From contig JAEBUN010000056.1 of the NCBI GenBank assembly GCA_023014365.1, positions 104,830 through 168,829 on the forward strand: DNA of 64,000 nucleotides. Reading direction: 5' to 3'. Positions 23,094-33,149 of the stretch are shown here, one piece after another. The translations under genes were made by a program, and so were the position numbers. Numbering within the stretch: position 1 is the stretch's first letter; each line of letters opens with the position of its first letter. The DNA comes from Lepiota brunneoincarnata (Eukaryota > Basidiomycota > Agaricomycetes > Agaricales > Agaricaceae). Below the pieces are notes generated by a model. That model saw only the letters and a program-made list of their open reading frames with translations, ran no database searches and was not told the origin of the DNA.

Positions 23094-23477
23094 TATTACC
23101 TGGGTTAGGGGTTTGCTCATGAGTAGCACAGAGTTCAACACAGGATGTCTATACAGACTTGGTCCTATCCTACTAAGCGTGACTTGGAGATGATGGAGCA
23201 CTATAGTCCAGCCAGTTTAGAGGCAAAGAGTTATAGGAGGCAAGAACTGTATAACACTAAGATAAGGATACATAGGGATGTACTGTATCCTTATATAGTT
23301 CTACATGTTGCTATGCTCCTGCTATAATAGACCAGACCTGGGTAACTGTGAGTCAGAGATGAGGAAAATGAGTCATAACTAAGAATAGTCCTTCTGATGT
23401 ACACTACTGATTGTTTCATAGTAACATGGGAGTTTATACTAAATATAACTGTCATTCTGATGGGATTTCTGATAACA
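23094..23477 (-). repeat. Solo LTR, family A, inside the LINE
   Basis: 384 bp aligned over its whole length to family A LTRs. It starts TATTACC (expected TGTTACC, G to A) and ends GATAACA on the plus strand. The flanks are a perfect TSD tttag (23089-23093 and 23478-23482). It splits the LINE reading ITGAF/RTSPAGGVNALAG. The insertion therefore postdates the LINE. Confidence 0.85.
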
Positions 23478-23482
23478 TTTAG

Positions 23483-24760
23483 GACCTCTCCTGCTGGGGG
23501 AGTCAATGCACTGGCTGGCCTTATCCCCCTCCACCTTCATCTTTGCAAACTGTGTGAGAGGGCTGCCCTCCATATTTGCAGGCTTCACCACACTCATGCC
23601 CTTCACTCCCTCCTGGATCAGTGCTCTACCTCCACAGTCAAGCACCCACTGGCCATCCCCTTCCTTGCTCCAGGCATTTGCAGATGGACTGGTTGTGCTC
23701 TCCAGGACTTTGACAGGTTGGCTGCCAAGGCCACTGACCCTCTGATTCCTTTCCCTTCTGTTGGTAGACCAGGCCAATGCCTGCTTGACTTGTATTCAGA
23801 TAGGTTTCCTTTCTCTCTCTTCCTCCTGGGTCCCACACACCTGTGGAGATTCAGCTCTTTCACAGTAGGGTAGACACCATCATCTCCTCTTCCTCTTGTT
23901 CCCAGTTCTCTCCCTTAGTTTGCAACTCTGCCCACTCTCCCCTTCCCAATTCTGGGCTGTGTACATCAGCCTCAGTTGCTATTACCCTCTCTTCTTCCTC
24001 TTTTTTCAGTGTATCTCTCTCCCCTGGTCAGGGTCAACACTCCTGTGCTGCCTTATTTGCCTTAGGCTCTGGTTTATGTACCTCTCTCTCTCTTGTTGAT
24101 AATGCTTCAGATATTACTGTCCTTATCTCTTCTTCTTCTTTTCCTTCTTGTAAAACCATCCTCAATCCCTCCCCCCACTCTGGACAGGCTCACTCCCTGG
24201 CAGTCATTAAGGCCTTATTCCCCTGGCTGGCAGCTTCTCCCTCCTGGACAGTCAAGTTTGTCTCTATCCCCTCCACATGGCAGCTCCCTACCTTGGCTTC
24301 AGTCACTCATGAGGCCAAATCTGCATGCTTCCCTGCTTCTGCAACTTCTCCAACCACACTGGACTTCCTCCAGGCTCAGGCTACTCTTACTGCATCTGCT
24401 GAATGGCAGAAGGACTTTGCAGCCTCATCCAAATACCATGGCTCCCAGTTTCTCACCATCTTTGATAAGAGCAACAAGCCCCTTGCCCCATCATCCCTAC
24501 ACCATGGAACTCGGCTCATCTTAACCACCAAAGACCCACCATCTCTCATTGCTTGCCTCACCTGCTGTATTACCAGCCATGCCCCTATTGGGGAATACTG
24601 CCAGCAGTTCTTCCCTGATGAACCAGTCCAATGCCCATGTGGTGAACTCCTGGAGACCTGGGACCACATTCTCTTTGACTGCTCCTACTTCTCAAGGACA
24701 AAGTCCAACCTTCAGTGCAACACTTCCCTGCTGCTCTCTGACCTAGTTCAGTTTCTCTGA
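23483..24760 (+). pseudogene. LINE ORF2: RNase H and C-terminal zinc motif
   Basis: It continues RTSPAGGVNALAGLIPLHLHL. The frame 23843-24760 (305 codons) is open and contains RNase H-like GQAHSLAVIKALFPWLA and VKFVSIPSTWQLP, then CPCGELLETWDHILFDC, the C-terminal C-x-C-x6-H-x4-C zinc motif of LINE ORF2. It is the best preserved part of the element. RNase H removes the RNA from the hybrid during integration. Confidence 0.7.
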
Positions 24761-25018
24761 GACAACCCAGCTGCCTTTTCCTTCAATGCCTACTGCTTCC
24801 CAAGGGACTCCTGCCTCCAGAGTGAGCCAACCTCCCTCTTCTCCCTCTTTGTCACCTTCCCCCCCTCCCTTTGCAGCTATACATAGTTTGTCACATGGGG
24901 CCTCCAGCCCTATCTCTTTAGCTAATCCAATGTAGTAGATACTCATTGGTGTGGACTGCTAACAGGCCCTGCATAATAAATTGTTGATTAAAAAAAAAAA
25001 AGAAAAAAAGAAAAAAAA
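24761..25018 (+). other. LINE 3' UTR and poly-A tail
   Basis: Non-coding tail ending TGTTGATT followed by an A-rich run interrupted by single G residues (24990-25018). It is immediately followed by the right TSD copy. Confidence 0.75.
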
Positions 25019-25138
25019 GAGAAGCTCCTGGAGATCCAGAAATAGTAGATGAAATGCAGTGGGAGGGTCAAGATGATTGGGAAGCCAGATTGGGGGAGGG
25101 ATTTGTGCTTGTTTGTTCCTACAAAAGAAGTCACCTGT

Positions 25139-26223
25139 CACTTGAGACCTATGGGAATACAAGAGGCCTGCACAGGGTGCCATAAATATTCCCATTTATT
25201 CAAAATGTGCTGATGAATGGACAGGCCCCATGTGTTCAGTCACACATACAAAAAACAACAGTAGATCTATTGTTTCTGTTTAGATAGCTTGTGGAGTTGA
25301 AATGTATATGGCACATTATTATAGACTATTTTAATTGTCTCTGTAGTTGCCATTTATCTGCTCACTGAATTAGAAACCATGATTGAATAAGCAGTGTATC
25401 TATATAGATAAATTTAGTTCAACAAAAGTAGTTAAATGTATTCTCCCACATACAGAAAATTAGTCAGTCCCTCCTAGTTGACATGTGCACTTGCTACACA
25501 TTTAGTCTGAGTGATCAAATATGCAGGACAGTATTTGGGTGTCATGGAGTACCCCATGTATTCAGAAAGTGTGACCCTCTTTTGTTGAGTGGCCCATGGG
25601 TGGGAGTGGGAGCAGGCCACTCAGATAATATGTGGCTTGTCACTAACTCCATCACAACTGTCTGACAGACATGTTGTCTGGAAGTGTGCTGGACTGATAT
25701 GTTGCACCAATGAGAATATGGCAGCAAATTAGGCATGCAATACCAAAAAAAAAGGAAATATCTCATGGGCCACTCAAAAAAAGGGTCTCATATATTCCGA
25801 ACATATATAGCACTGCATGGCTCCCACACACACTCCTGCAAATTTAATTATTTGGACTGAATGCATGGGAATTATGGATGCCAACTATGGGAGACTCACC
25901 AATTTTCCATTTCTGGCAGCATAAGTTTGCACACTTTTGTTGAACTAAATGTATCTATATGGATACACCACTTATTCAAACATGGTTTCTAATTCAGTGA
26001 GCAGATAAATGGCAACCACAGAGACAATTAAAATAGTCTAAAATAATGTGCCATGTATATTTCAACTCCACAAGCTATCTAAACAGAAACAATAGATCTA
26101 CTGTTGTTTTTTGTATGTGTGACTGAACATGTGAGACCCATCCATTTCTCAGTGCATTCTGAATAAATGGGGATATTTATGGCACCCTGTGTGGGCCTCT
26201 TGTATTCCCATAGATCTCAAGTG
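25139..26223. mobile_element. Foldback-type non-autonomous DNA transposon
   Basis: 1085 bp. The left end CACTTGAGACCTATGGG and the right end (reverse complement) CACTTGAGATCTATGGG start arms that pair well for about 310 bp and more loosely for about 450 bp. The centre is only 100-200 bp. The inner arms include GTTGAGTGGCCCATG against CATGGGCCACTCAA. The flanks are TGT on both sides (25136-25138 and 26224-26226). CACT termini with a 3-bp TSD suggest a CACTA-superfamily MITE (inference). No transposase is present. Confidence 0.75.
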
Positions 26224-28860
26224 TGTGTTGGGCAGTAGCTCTTTTTCTGGTAAAGAGGAACAAAAATATTTCTAAGGAATCATGAGGATGTTCAATACAT
26301 GATGAACAAGGATCCCAGACAACTGGTAAAACCATGAAGATGCTCAATACACAACAAGCAAGGGTTTCCACAGCTTACAGTGCTGTTGACCAGTGATATG
26401 AGGGTGAGGAGAGAAGAGAGAGAAGGTAACAAATAGCCTTGTCTTTTGTTGTGCTGGTTAGGCATCTACAAGGTTCAACACCCCAATCCTCCCCCGGTTG
26501 GCCCAAATTTTTGGTGTGAACGTGGGGTACCACGAAAATTGCCTGATTTGTATTCTTCAGGCTGGTTATTGTCTTTGTCAGAGAAATAGGTTGGAATAGA
26601 AATAGACTCTTATCCATACATCATTAATCACCTACTCATGTTTAATAATCATTCAGACACAGGGAGGCTCAGACATACATCCTCAACTGATATGCAACAA
26701 CCCAATATAAAAAGGTCCTTAGTTGATTCCACGCAGCCTCGGAGCCGTCCGGAAAACCCAGTACGGGAGGTAACTGAAGTACCGTTGAGTTTATGCTGCT
26801 CATATTCGTGACTGCAGCTCGGACGTAGGACGGTTGAAGCGTACCGGAGGATTCTCTTTTTTCTCGTCTTTCTTCTTGGGCATATTAATGTATCCTGTAC
26901 TCGATCGCTGATCAATGCAAGGACTGAGCTTAAAACGATTCTGTCGTGCTGATTTTGGGAGTAAACTCGGATGATGAGAGGGCTATGTTAGAATTTCGGC
27001 TTTACGAGACTCGCCGGCTTATATACCACGGATAGTGTGTCCGTGACCAGACCAGAGGCCATAAAACCCAAATTCCTATGGGGATCGAGAAAGATATGCT
27101 GATGGAATTCTGATAGACCTTTATTGTTGCGACCATTGGAAGATCCGAATCTACATTGACCAGTCCCTAGCTAAACGGTTGTGTATGTACGTACGAATGC
27201 CACCAGTCTCACCTGACTTCTTCATCAAGGTCAATCTGGCTGTCTCCGTCAAAAAGGGCTAACGGTCATTTCCCAAGGATAAAGCAAGTGGCTGCCTTGG
27301 TGGGGGCCGTGGAGCGTAATTGCCGGTCATTTTAGGTCCCCCTCGGCTAAATGTGAATTTGAAAAATAGTCTGTGGGTGCAGTCTTTTGTTTCACAATCA
27401 GCTGTGGGAGGGCCCTGGATAGTCCTCCTGTAGGCCGGATCCAGAATTAGGACAAAAGAGGCGGTTTCCGATCTGATGACCGGATTCGAGTTTGGACAAA
27501 CCTACCTTGGGGGGGCGTCAGGCCGGATTGAGGTTTGGACACGCCAGCGGCACTCGGGTTGGGCAACATTTATTTGCAATCTTTTCAAATTTTTAGAGGC
27601 TGGAAATCTAGCGTAGGACCGTCGGCGGCCTGACCTGGTCTGAACAAGCTTTTTTCTGGAGGGGATCCTGTCAGGGGTCCTGCTGTGGGCTACTGCGAAA
27701 TTGCAATATTCAACCCTTCAAATGATGTTGCGAGATGCCTTCCTTAAGTTGCTCGTTCCCCCTAATTGTCTACGAGCCCCGTACAACTCGTCAAGTTGTT
27801 GGTTTATTGTAGACTTGCTTGATAGTCCAGTTATGTGGTTAAATTCCGCTCAGCTATGAACAATGATTTGGACATAGGGAGGCTCAGACATACTATTCCA
27901 TTCGTTGGTCCAACAGGTAGTTGAAACTTTTCGTCAAATAGTCCTTAAATTTTTGCCAAGACTGTCCTCCTTATATCCGTAACAGTGGCTTGGACGAAGG
28001 TACGTTCAGCTCACTTTATGTTTCTTAGTTGCATCTTTCCCACTCATATTGTTTCTGTATTCAGGTACTAATCGGCGCATGGGCTGAGTTCAATCGCATT
28101 GATGTCGAGATTGAATTGCGAAGACAAGAAGGCCGTGGTAGCTCGTTGGCAATGACATGATGATATGCTGATGCCGGCTTGCGCACCATGGATAGTGTGT
28201 CCTAAGTCCTTATGGGAATCACGCCTCAAGGGAAATGGGAATGGAGGGGACGATCTGCTGATGAAATTCCAACAGGTCTTTATTGTTGCAGCGATTGGAA
28301 AACCTGGATATAGCTCCTAGTTAAACGGCCGAATAAACGACACATGTCTTGCGGTGAATAGCAGTGACGTGAGACAGGGCTGAATGTCCGGTAGTCTCCG
28401 TCAGAAGGACGAATGGTTAATTTTTAACAAGGGGATGAATTTTGACATAATTTCGATCGCATGTTCGACTCTGATTTGGGTAAACACTCTTGGGCGTCAA
28501 TGGCCAGTCACCCTGGTTCTATTCAACCTCTTCCTGATATGTATGTTACCCTTAGGTTGCTCGTTCTTCTAACCGTCCATGAGGCTTGCGGTCGTAGATC
28601 ACATCAAGGAGCGTACGTCACTGTGCCACATCGGTCTAAATGAGGATTGGTTGGTATTCCCAGTGGTCCATATTACAAAATACCACCCAGACTGCCAATC
28701 AATCAGCAGCTAGTGACAGCAGCGACAGACGCAATCAATTAATAAAGCATTTTATGATAGTCATTTGAGGTATTTGAACGCAGTCCTTAGGTTTCTCCCA
28801 TCGTGTGCCGGGCACTTTAGCTCAGATCAAATATATCGCACAAAGGCAACCAACGAAATG
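26224..28860. other. Non-coding region with a diverged tandem duplication
   Basis: No gene is supported. Two diverged copies of a 0.6-0.8 kb segment lie about 1.2 kb apart. The anchors are GGGAGGCTCAGACATAC at about 26662 and 27877, GCCGGCTT...GGATAGTGTGTCC at 27013 and 28173, and TTTATTGTTGC at about 27120 and 28277. From about 26.6 kb on, CG dinucleotides become frequent compared with the transposon blocks. Confidence 0.5.
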
Positions 28861-29395
28861 TTCACCAACATCTAAGTGAGTAATGTTGACGCGACCAATA
28901 TACTTAGCTCAGCCCTCAGGACAGCCCTGCTGGCGAACGTTACGATTTCTCGGGGCCAGCGGCCACCTCCGCTGGAAGCAGTCGGGCCCGCTATTGTATG
29001 GTTCTACAGGAATGTCAAATCCTGACGCCGCCCCCGCCATTATGGTATGACTACTGTTGCTAAGTTGTGTATTATTCAGTACGACAGGAAGGGAGTTCGA
29101 GGTCATCGGGTATAGGAGTTCAAGACATAGTAGGCGGGCCACATGCACGGGTCATATATGCATATCCCAACTTTCCTCCCCTGGCTACGCCATCCCCTCA
29201 CCATTTGATATAGTAGACTTAGGTCGGTTCGTCCAGGCATCATTTGGACCTCGTATGAGTTTCAGCTCCTCTACCGAGTCTATGCTTCTGTTCGTTCGAG
29301 ATAGTGTAGAATTTTGCCCGCGGTGAATGTCGGATGGCCAATAATGACGGCCGAAATTTTGGACTGCTCTTACTCCCATTCCCATAGCTCAACTC
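28861..29395. other. Intergenic, no feature seen
   Basis: Several short ORFs on both strands overlap each other and have no recognisable motifs. No repeats or splice-consistent gene were found. Confidence 0.4.
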
Positions 29396-29788
29396 ATGCA
29401 CTATAAGATGCATACAAATGGCAGTTTAGATATTCCACATTACTATATGGACGCTCCTTCTGTCACTGGTTTTGACTTGGGTGACTTGCCGTCCCACCTG
29501 CCATCACTCCGGCTTTCAAGCGGAATCCTTTACCATCCTAGTTTTACCGAATTTGCTGCATGGACCCCGGGAAAGAGGTTTGCAGTGGGTGAGCTCGAAC
29601 CCACATGCGATATGTTTCGGGAACGAAATAGATACCTGGAACGAGAGGCCGGCTCACGCCGTAGTCGTGCATGTATAAATGAGAGGCACAGATGGGGGGA
29701 CATTTCGCAGCCTGGATCATGTTCTTGCGATTGTAGGTTCAAGGGGATTGACCAAGGCTGTAGAGGTCGAAACTACTTGATCCCCTGA
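29396..29788 (+). CDS. Hypothetical protein, possibly partial
   Basis: 130-codon ORF. Residues 20-60 are neutral and proline/leucine-rich, and the stretch FRERNRYLERE could be a short coiled coil. No family is recognised. A possible donor GTATAA within it (about 29670) followed by CGCAG about 38 nt later could be a short intron, so the C-terminus is uncertain. It may be a fragment of a larger gene or chance. Confidence 0.3.
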   Translation: MHYKMHTNGSLDIPHYYMDAPSVTGFDLGDLPSHLPSLRLSSGILYHPSFTEFAAWTPGKRFAVGELEPTCDMFRERNRYLEREAGSRRSRACINERHRWGDISQPGSCSCDCRFKGIDQGCRGRNYLIP

Positions 29789-30191
29789 GTTGTTTTTCTC
29801 CTGACCTGTTGCCCACATACATATAACGGATTCTCATGTGTCATATATGATAGCAACGGGGATCACTCCTGGCACCTTGGTATTCTAGGTCCTACTCCTT
29901 ACCCCGTCCTAAGGCTAAATTTGAAGCAAATATCATCGCATAACACTCGGAATGGTATTATAAGCCCGGCCAATCGGCAGCTAGCGAACAGAAAATGCGA
30001 AGCGCGCCGAGTTGCAAAAATCCATTTGGGGATTGTGCTGGTCATTTCGAGTGAGGGGTACACATGTGCGCTCAGCCATCATTAGACGGGGCCCTCGATT
30101 TCTCTCATCCATAGGCCATCTCAGCCCGAGCAGAAAACACCGACAAAAGAAACAAAATGAAATAGCATGACGACACCTTCTCTCTCAGATA
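29789..30191. other. Intergenic, no feature seen
   Basis: No ORF or repeat of note. It would hold the 3' UTR of the small minus-strand gene at 30192-30413. Confidence 0.4.
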
Positions 30192-30413
30192 TCAATAGAT
30201 ATGAACAGTTGTATCCACAGGACCGTAAACAGCTTCCACTGGACTTCCCACCTGCCCGTTTCTGACAAAATAAACGATTTCGGAGGCTGAGCGGGTCCAT
30301 GACTCTGAAGCGCTAGGCGCGATAGTAACGAATGCTGAGTCCCCGCTTTTGTTCGAAACGGCGACGAGTAGCTTAATTCCTGTATCGTTTACTACTGTGA
30401 TCTTGCTACCCAT
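30192..30413 (-). CDS. Small hypothetical protein, 73 aa
   Basis: A compact single-exon ORF MGSKITVVNDTG...TTVHIY. The alternating hydrophobic/polar pattern (KITVVNDTGIKLLVAVS, AFVTIAPSASESWTR, IVYFVRNGQ) predicts a small all-beta fold. There is no signal peptide or membrane segment, so it is probably cytosolic. The ORF sits alone, and a consensus TATAAATA (30718-30711, minus strand) lies about 300 nt upstream. I do not recognise the family. The protein-like composition makes a real gene likely, though the start could be preceded by a 5' exon. Confidence 0.55.
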   Translation of the reverse strand: MGSKITVVNDTGIKLLVAVSNKSGDSAFVTIAPSASESWTRSASEIVYFVRNGQVGSPVEAVYGPVDTTVHIY

Positions 30414-30710
30414 TACAACCTGTCGTGTGGTTTCATGTGAGTATGTAGATTCCTCCTAGCAAAACCCGGCACATGAACAGGCTCACTAACGTTGAATGCC
30501 AGCAAGAACACTAAACCGGCTTTGCAGCTCATTGTGATGTTACGTCAAGTTGGGGTGGTAAATACGTATGGTTGTGGGCAATGTGTGTGTCCGATCTGCT
30601 CTGTCAGAGCAATGCTCAACATCCGTAAACCGATACCCAAGGTAGTAAAACGCTGGCTCACCCAAAGATACTTTTTGACCGGTTCTCTGGCGAGGGGGAT
30701 GGGGGTTTAC

Positions 30711-30718
30711 TATTTATA
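30711..30718 (-). promoter_or_regulatory. TATA box candidate for the 73-aa gene
   Basis: TATAAATA on the minus strand, 298 nt upstream of the ATG at 30413. The long spacing implies a 5' UTR of about 270 nt or an upstream intron. Confidence 0.35.
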
Positions 30719-31640
30719 CTAATCTAGTTTGGACGCTCATCACCATTTACTTAGTAGTGCCTGTCAGACCTGCCAGGCTAGAACCGTTGAACGGGTTGAG
30801 CTCAGTCTAAATAAGAGCGCGAATTAACCTCGCTTTCACTCCATCACTGCCACCATCATATGAAACACATGGCGATAACTGGAGTAACCCAGACGAAAAA
30901 CAGTACTTCGCCCAATTTTGGCCAAGGGAACCTGTATCCGTGCGGAACAAAATCATAGTAGGGACCAGAACCCTGTGCCACCACCTACGCCTACTACGTA
31001 GTAGTCCAGGCAAACACTAGATGACGGGGTGTCCTAAAAACTTTTGGTACTAGAATCCCCCGTCCGCCTTGACAATGTTTGATTTTGACTTGGCAATGAT
31101 CCTGGGCCGTGGTCCTAATTCCGTCATGATACAACACTCGAAGAATGTCGAAGCTTTTCATCACATGGGGCCGTAATAGCGCCCGGAAACACCGCACTCC
31201 CGGTTGTTTTCAGGGTTTCCATGTGGAGTATGTTGAAAAAGAAATTCCACCGCTAAACCAAGTATTGCTGCCCAAGCCTAAGGCTTGCATTCCTGAAAAA
31301 GGTGCTGAAGGTGCTGCAGAAATGCCCAAGGCGGTGTAGAACTCACGGCATCAGTTTTTGCCAAGGTACATCTAGCACAACTGGGATGCCAAGGGGGTGT
31401 GGAGAGCAGTTCCTCTTGTCTCAGATGCTATTTCAGTGTTATAAGACGCATTAATATGCTTGAACATTCCTAAATCTCTGCGATTTATCATGGATTATGA
31501 GTCCTCGGTTAAGTGGCACCCTCGCACAGGGGCCGGGGCTTCAACTAGTTTCGACCTACATGGAGCGCTTGCCTACGTTGGACATGTATATGTCAGGATT
31601 GGATGTTTGTTTATTGTGTATAATCATCAGGGTCATCAGT
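30719..31640. other. Intergenic, includes the 3' side of the WD40 gene
   Basis: Short overlapping ORFs only, none with recognisable motifs. No repeats with clear ends. Confidence 0.4.
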
Positions 31641-33075
31641 CTACAGAAGATATCGCCTAACCACTCCATCGTCACTCCCATGCCACACCTGCATTCGGCC
31701 ATTACTAGTATCGGTCCACACACGAATATTCCTCACAGGATCACAATCTACACCGATCAACTCGGCATGTACCCCAGGTCCCTCTGGTATGATACTCGCG
31801 ACATACGGCAATCCATCCGTCGTGGCGACAGCCAATCCAACATTATACTGATCGTTCTCACCCTGAGTCTGCCAAGGGGCAAAGTCGAGATCATTAATCC
31901 CCGCCTCATTCCTACGAAAAGAGGTGAGCGGCGACGCGAGGGAGCGGACATCGTACAATGTCACGATGCCATCCGCTGCGCCCGTTGCCAAGAGGTACTG
32001 CGAAGGCAAATACGACAAGGTGTTGATCGGCGATGAGGATGTACGTGGGGACTTGTATACGGACGTTTTAGTGCTGAGGTCAAAGACTTCGAATGAGCCG
32101 TTTTGGAGACCGGCGTAGGTAACGCTACTGCTAATCTCGGGCGTCTCGCGCTCGTCTTGGCTTTCGGGGGCGGGAAGCTCCTCACCGTCTGGTGGTGTGG
32201 GGATGCGAGGGCCGACGGTTGTACAGAGGACGGGTACGGAGGCGTGAAGAGATCGGATGACGCTTCCGGTTGGAACATCCCAGAGTCGCAGTGTGGAGTC
32301 GAGGGAGGAGGAGATGATGTTTCTACCGAGGGCGATGATGGAGGCAGAGGTGACGGATCGGGTATGTGCGCGGAAGACTCGGACGGGGTGGATACGTGTT
32401 CCTAGTCCTGTGGTCGTGGTTTGGCTATTATCTGGTGGAAGCTCTGCAGAGAGGATGGAGAGCGTAAAGTCAGCGCCACAGGTGAGGAGGACGCGGGAGG
32501 AGGGGAAGAATTGAAGGGCAGTGACGTTGCTAGAGTGGAATTTTGAGGTAGTTTTGAGCTTGGTAGCATTAATTTGCTGGATGGCGAGTGGATCGGGTTT
32601 GTCTAGGAGGGGGGTGGAGGGGTAGATGAAGACGGAGCCGTCGAGATGGCCCGTGGCGAACCGAGAGGCGTCTGGAGCAACATCGAAGGCGGTTATGCGC
32701 TGCTGAGGCTGCAGAAGGGAGGAGGATGAGTGGAGACACCGTAGACGTACATGCTGTTTGACGGACTCTGATGTTTTCCGATTCGTGGTAATCCTGAATT
32801 GGGAGCAGAATGTCTGTGGGAGGGATGCCAAGCGTTTTGCAGGCGACAGAATAGCGGCGATGTGCAGAGAGAAAGTCTACGTCTCCGTCTCTGGCACTGA
32901 AGAGGAGCCGAGTGCCGTCGAGCCCTACATCGATCTTTGCATGGACAGAAGGCTCTGCAGACTTGTAGCAGGAGAGCCAGAAGGAATCGGTGGGTAGGAG
33001 AGCGTTCTTGACATCGCGTATCACGTCGTTCAAGTCTCTCTGGACGGTGGCTATGGGGAGGGTAATGTATGCCAT
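31641..33075 (-). CDS. WD40 protein, PAAF1/Rpn14-like proteasome factor
   Basis: Two exons. Exon 1 (33075-32767, 103 codons) starts MAYITLPIATVQRDLNDVI. A 58-nt intron (32766-32709, GTCCGT...CTGCAG, phase 0) joins ENIR to PQQRITAFDVAPD. Exon 2 (32708-31641) ends RRYLL. The total is 458 aa. WD-type repeats are visible as SRFATGHLDGSVFIY, VTALQFFPSSRVLLTCGADF, SVTSASIIALGRNIISSSLDSTLRLWD, LLATGAADGIVTLYDVR and MQVWHGSDDGVVRRY. The block FFPSS..LL.CGAD followed by GRN..S.S.D.T.RLWD resembles PAAF1/Rpn14, a chaperone of the 19S proteasome base that binds Rpt subunits. Assignment is by resemblance and is fairly sure. The donor is the non-canonical-looking but valid GTCCGT. Confidence 0.8.
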
Positions 33076-33149
33076 TGGGTAGTCAGTGTGAGAGAGTTTT
33101 TGTTTATTTAATATAATCACCACTTTCCCTCCTTGTGTTCGCTTCCAGA
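33076..33149. promoter_or_regulatory. Bidirectional promoter, 74 bp
   Basis: Only 74 bp separate the ATG of the WD40 gene (33075, minus) and the ATG of the MAPKK gene (33150, plus). It contains an AT-rich core TTTATTTAATATAATC and a CT-rich tract just before the MAPKK ATG. If neither gene has an upstream non-coding exon, the 5' UTRs must be very short or overlap. CTTCCAG just before the MAPKK ATG could be an acceptor of a 5' UTR intron. Confidence 0.55.

Larger units (their letters stand above)
17144..25018 (+). mobile_element. LINE (non-LTR retrotransposon), decayed
   Basis: 7875 bp ending in an A-rich tail (24990-25018) and flanked by an exact 13-bp TSD gagaagctcctgg (17131-17143 and 25019-25031), the hallmark of target-primed reverse transcription. 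The order is ORF1 with C-terminal zinc knuckles, then ORF2 with endonuclease, reverse transcriptase, RNase H and a C-terminal C/H zinc motif. Multiple stops make it inactive. It was later invaded by a solo family A LTR and by a roughly 0.5-kb segment with a minisatellite. The 5' end looks nearly complete. The clade (Tad1/I-like by domain content) is an inference. Confidence 0.85.

Noticed and set aside
31497..32036. 179-codon plus-strand ORF
   Set aside because: It lies antisense to the WD40 gene and has no motif, so it is a shadow of the real frame.
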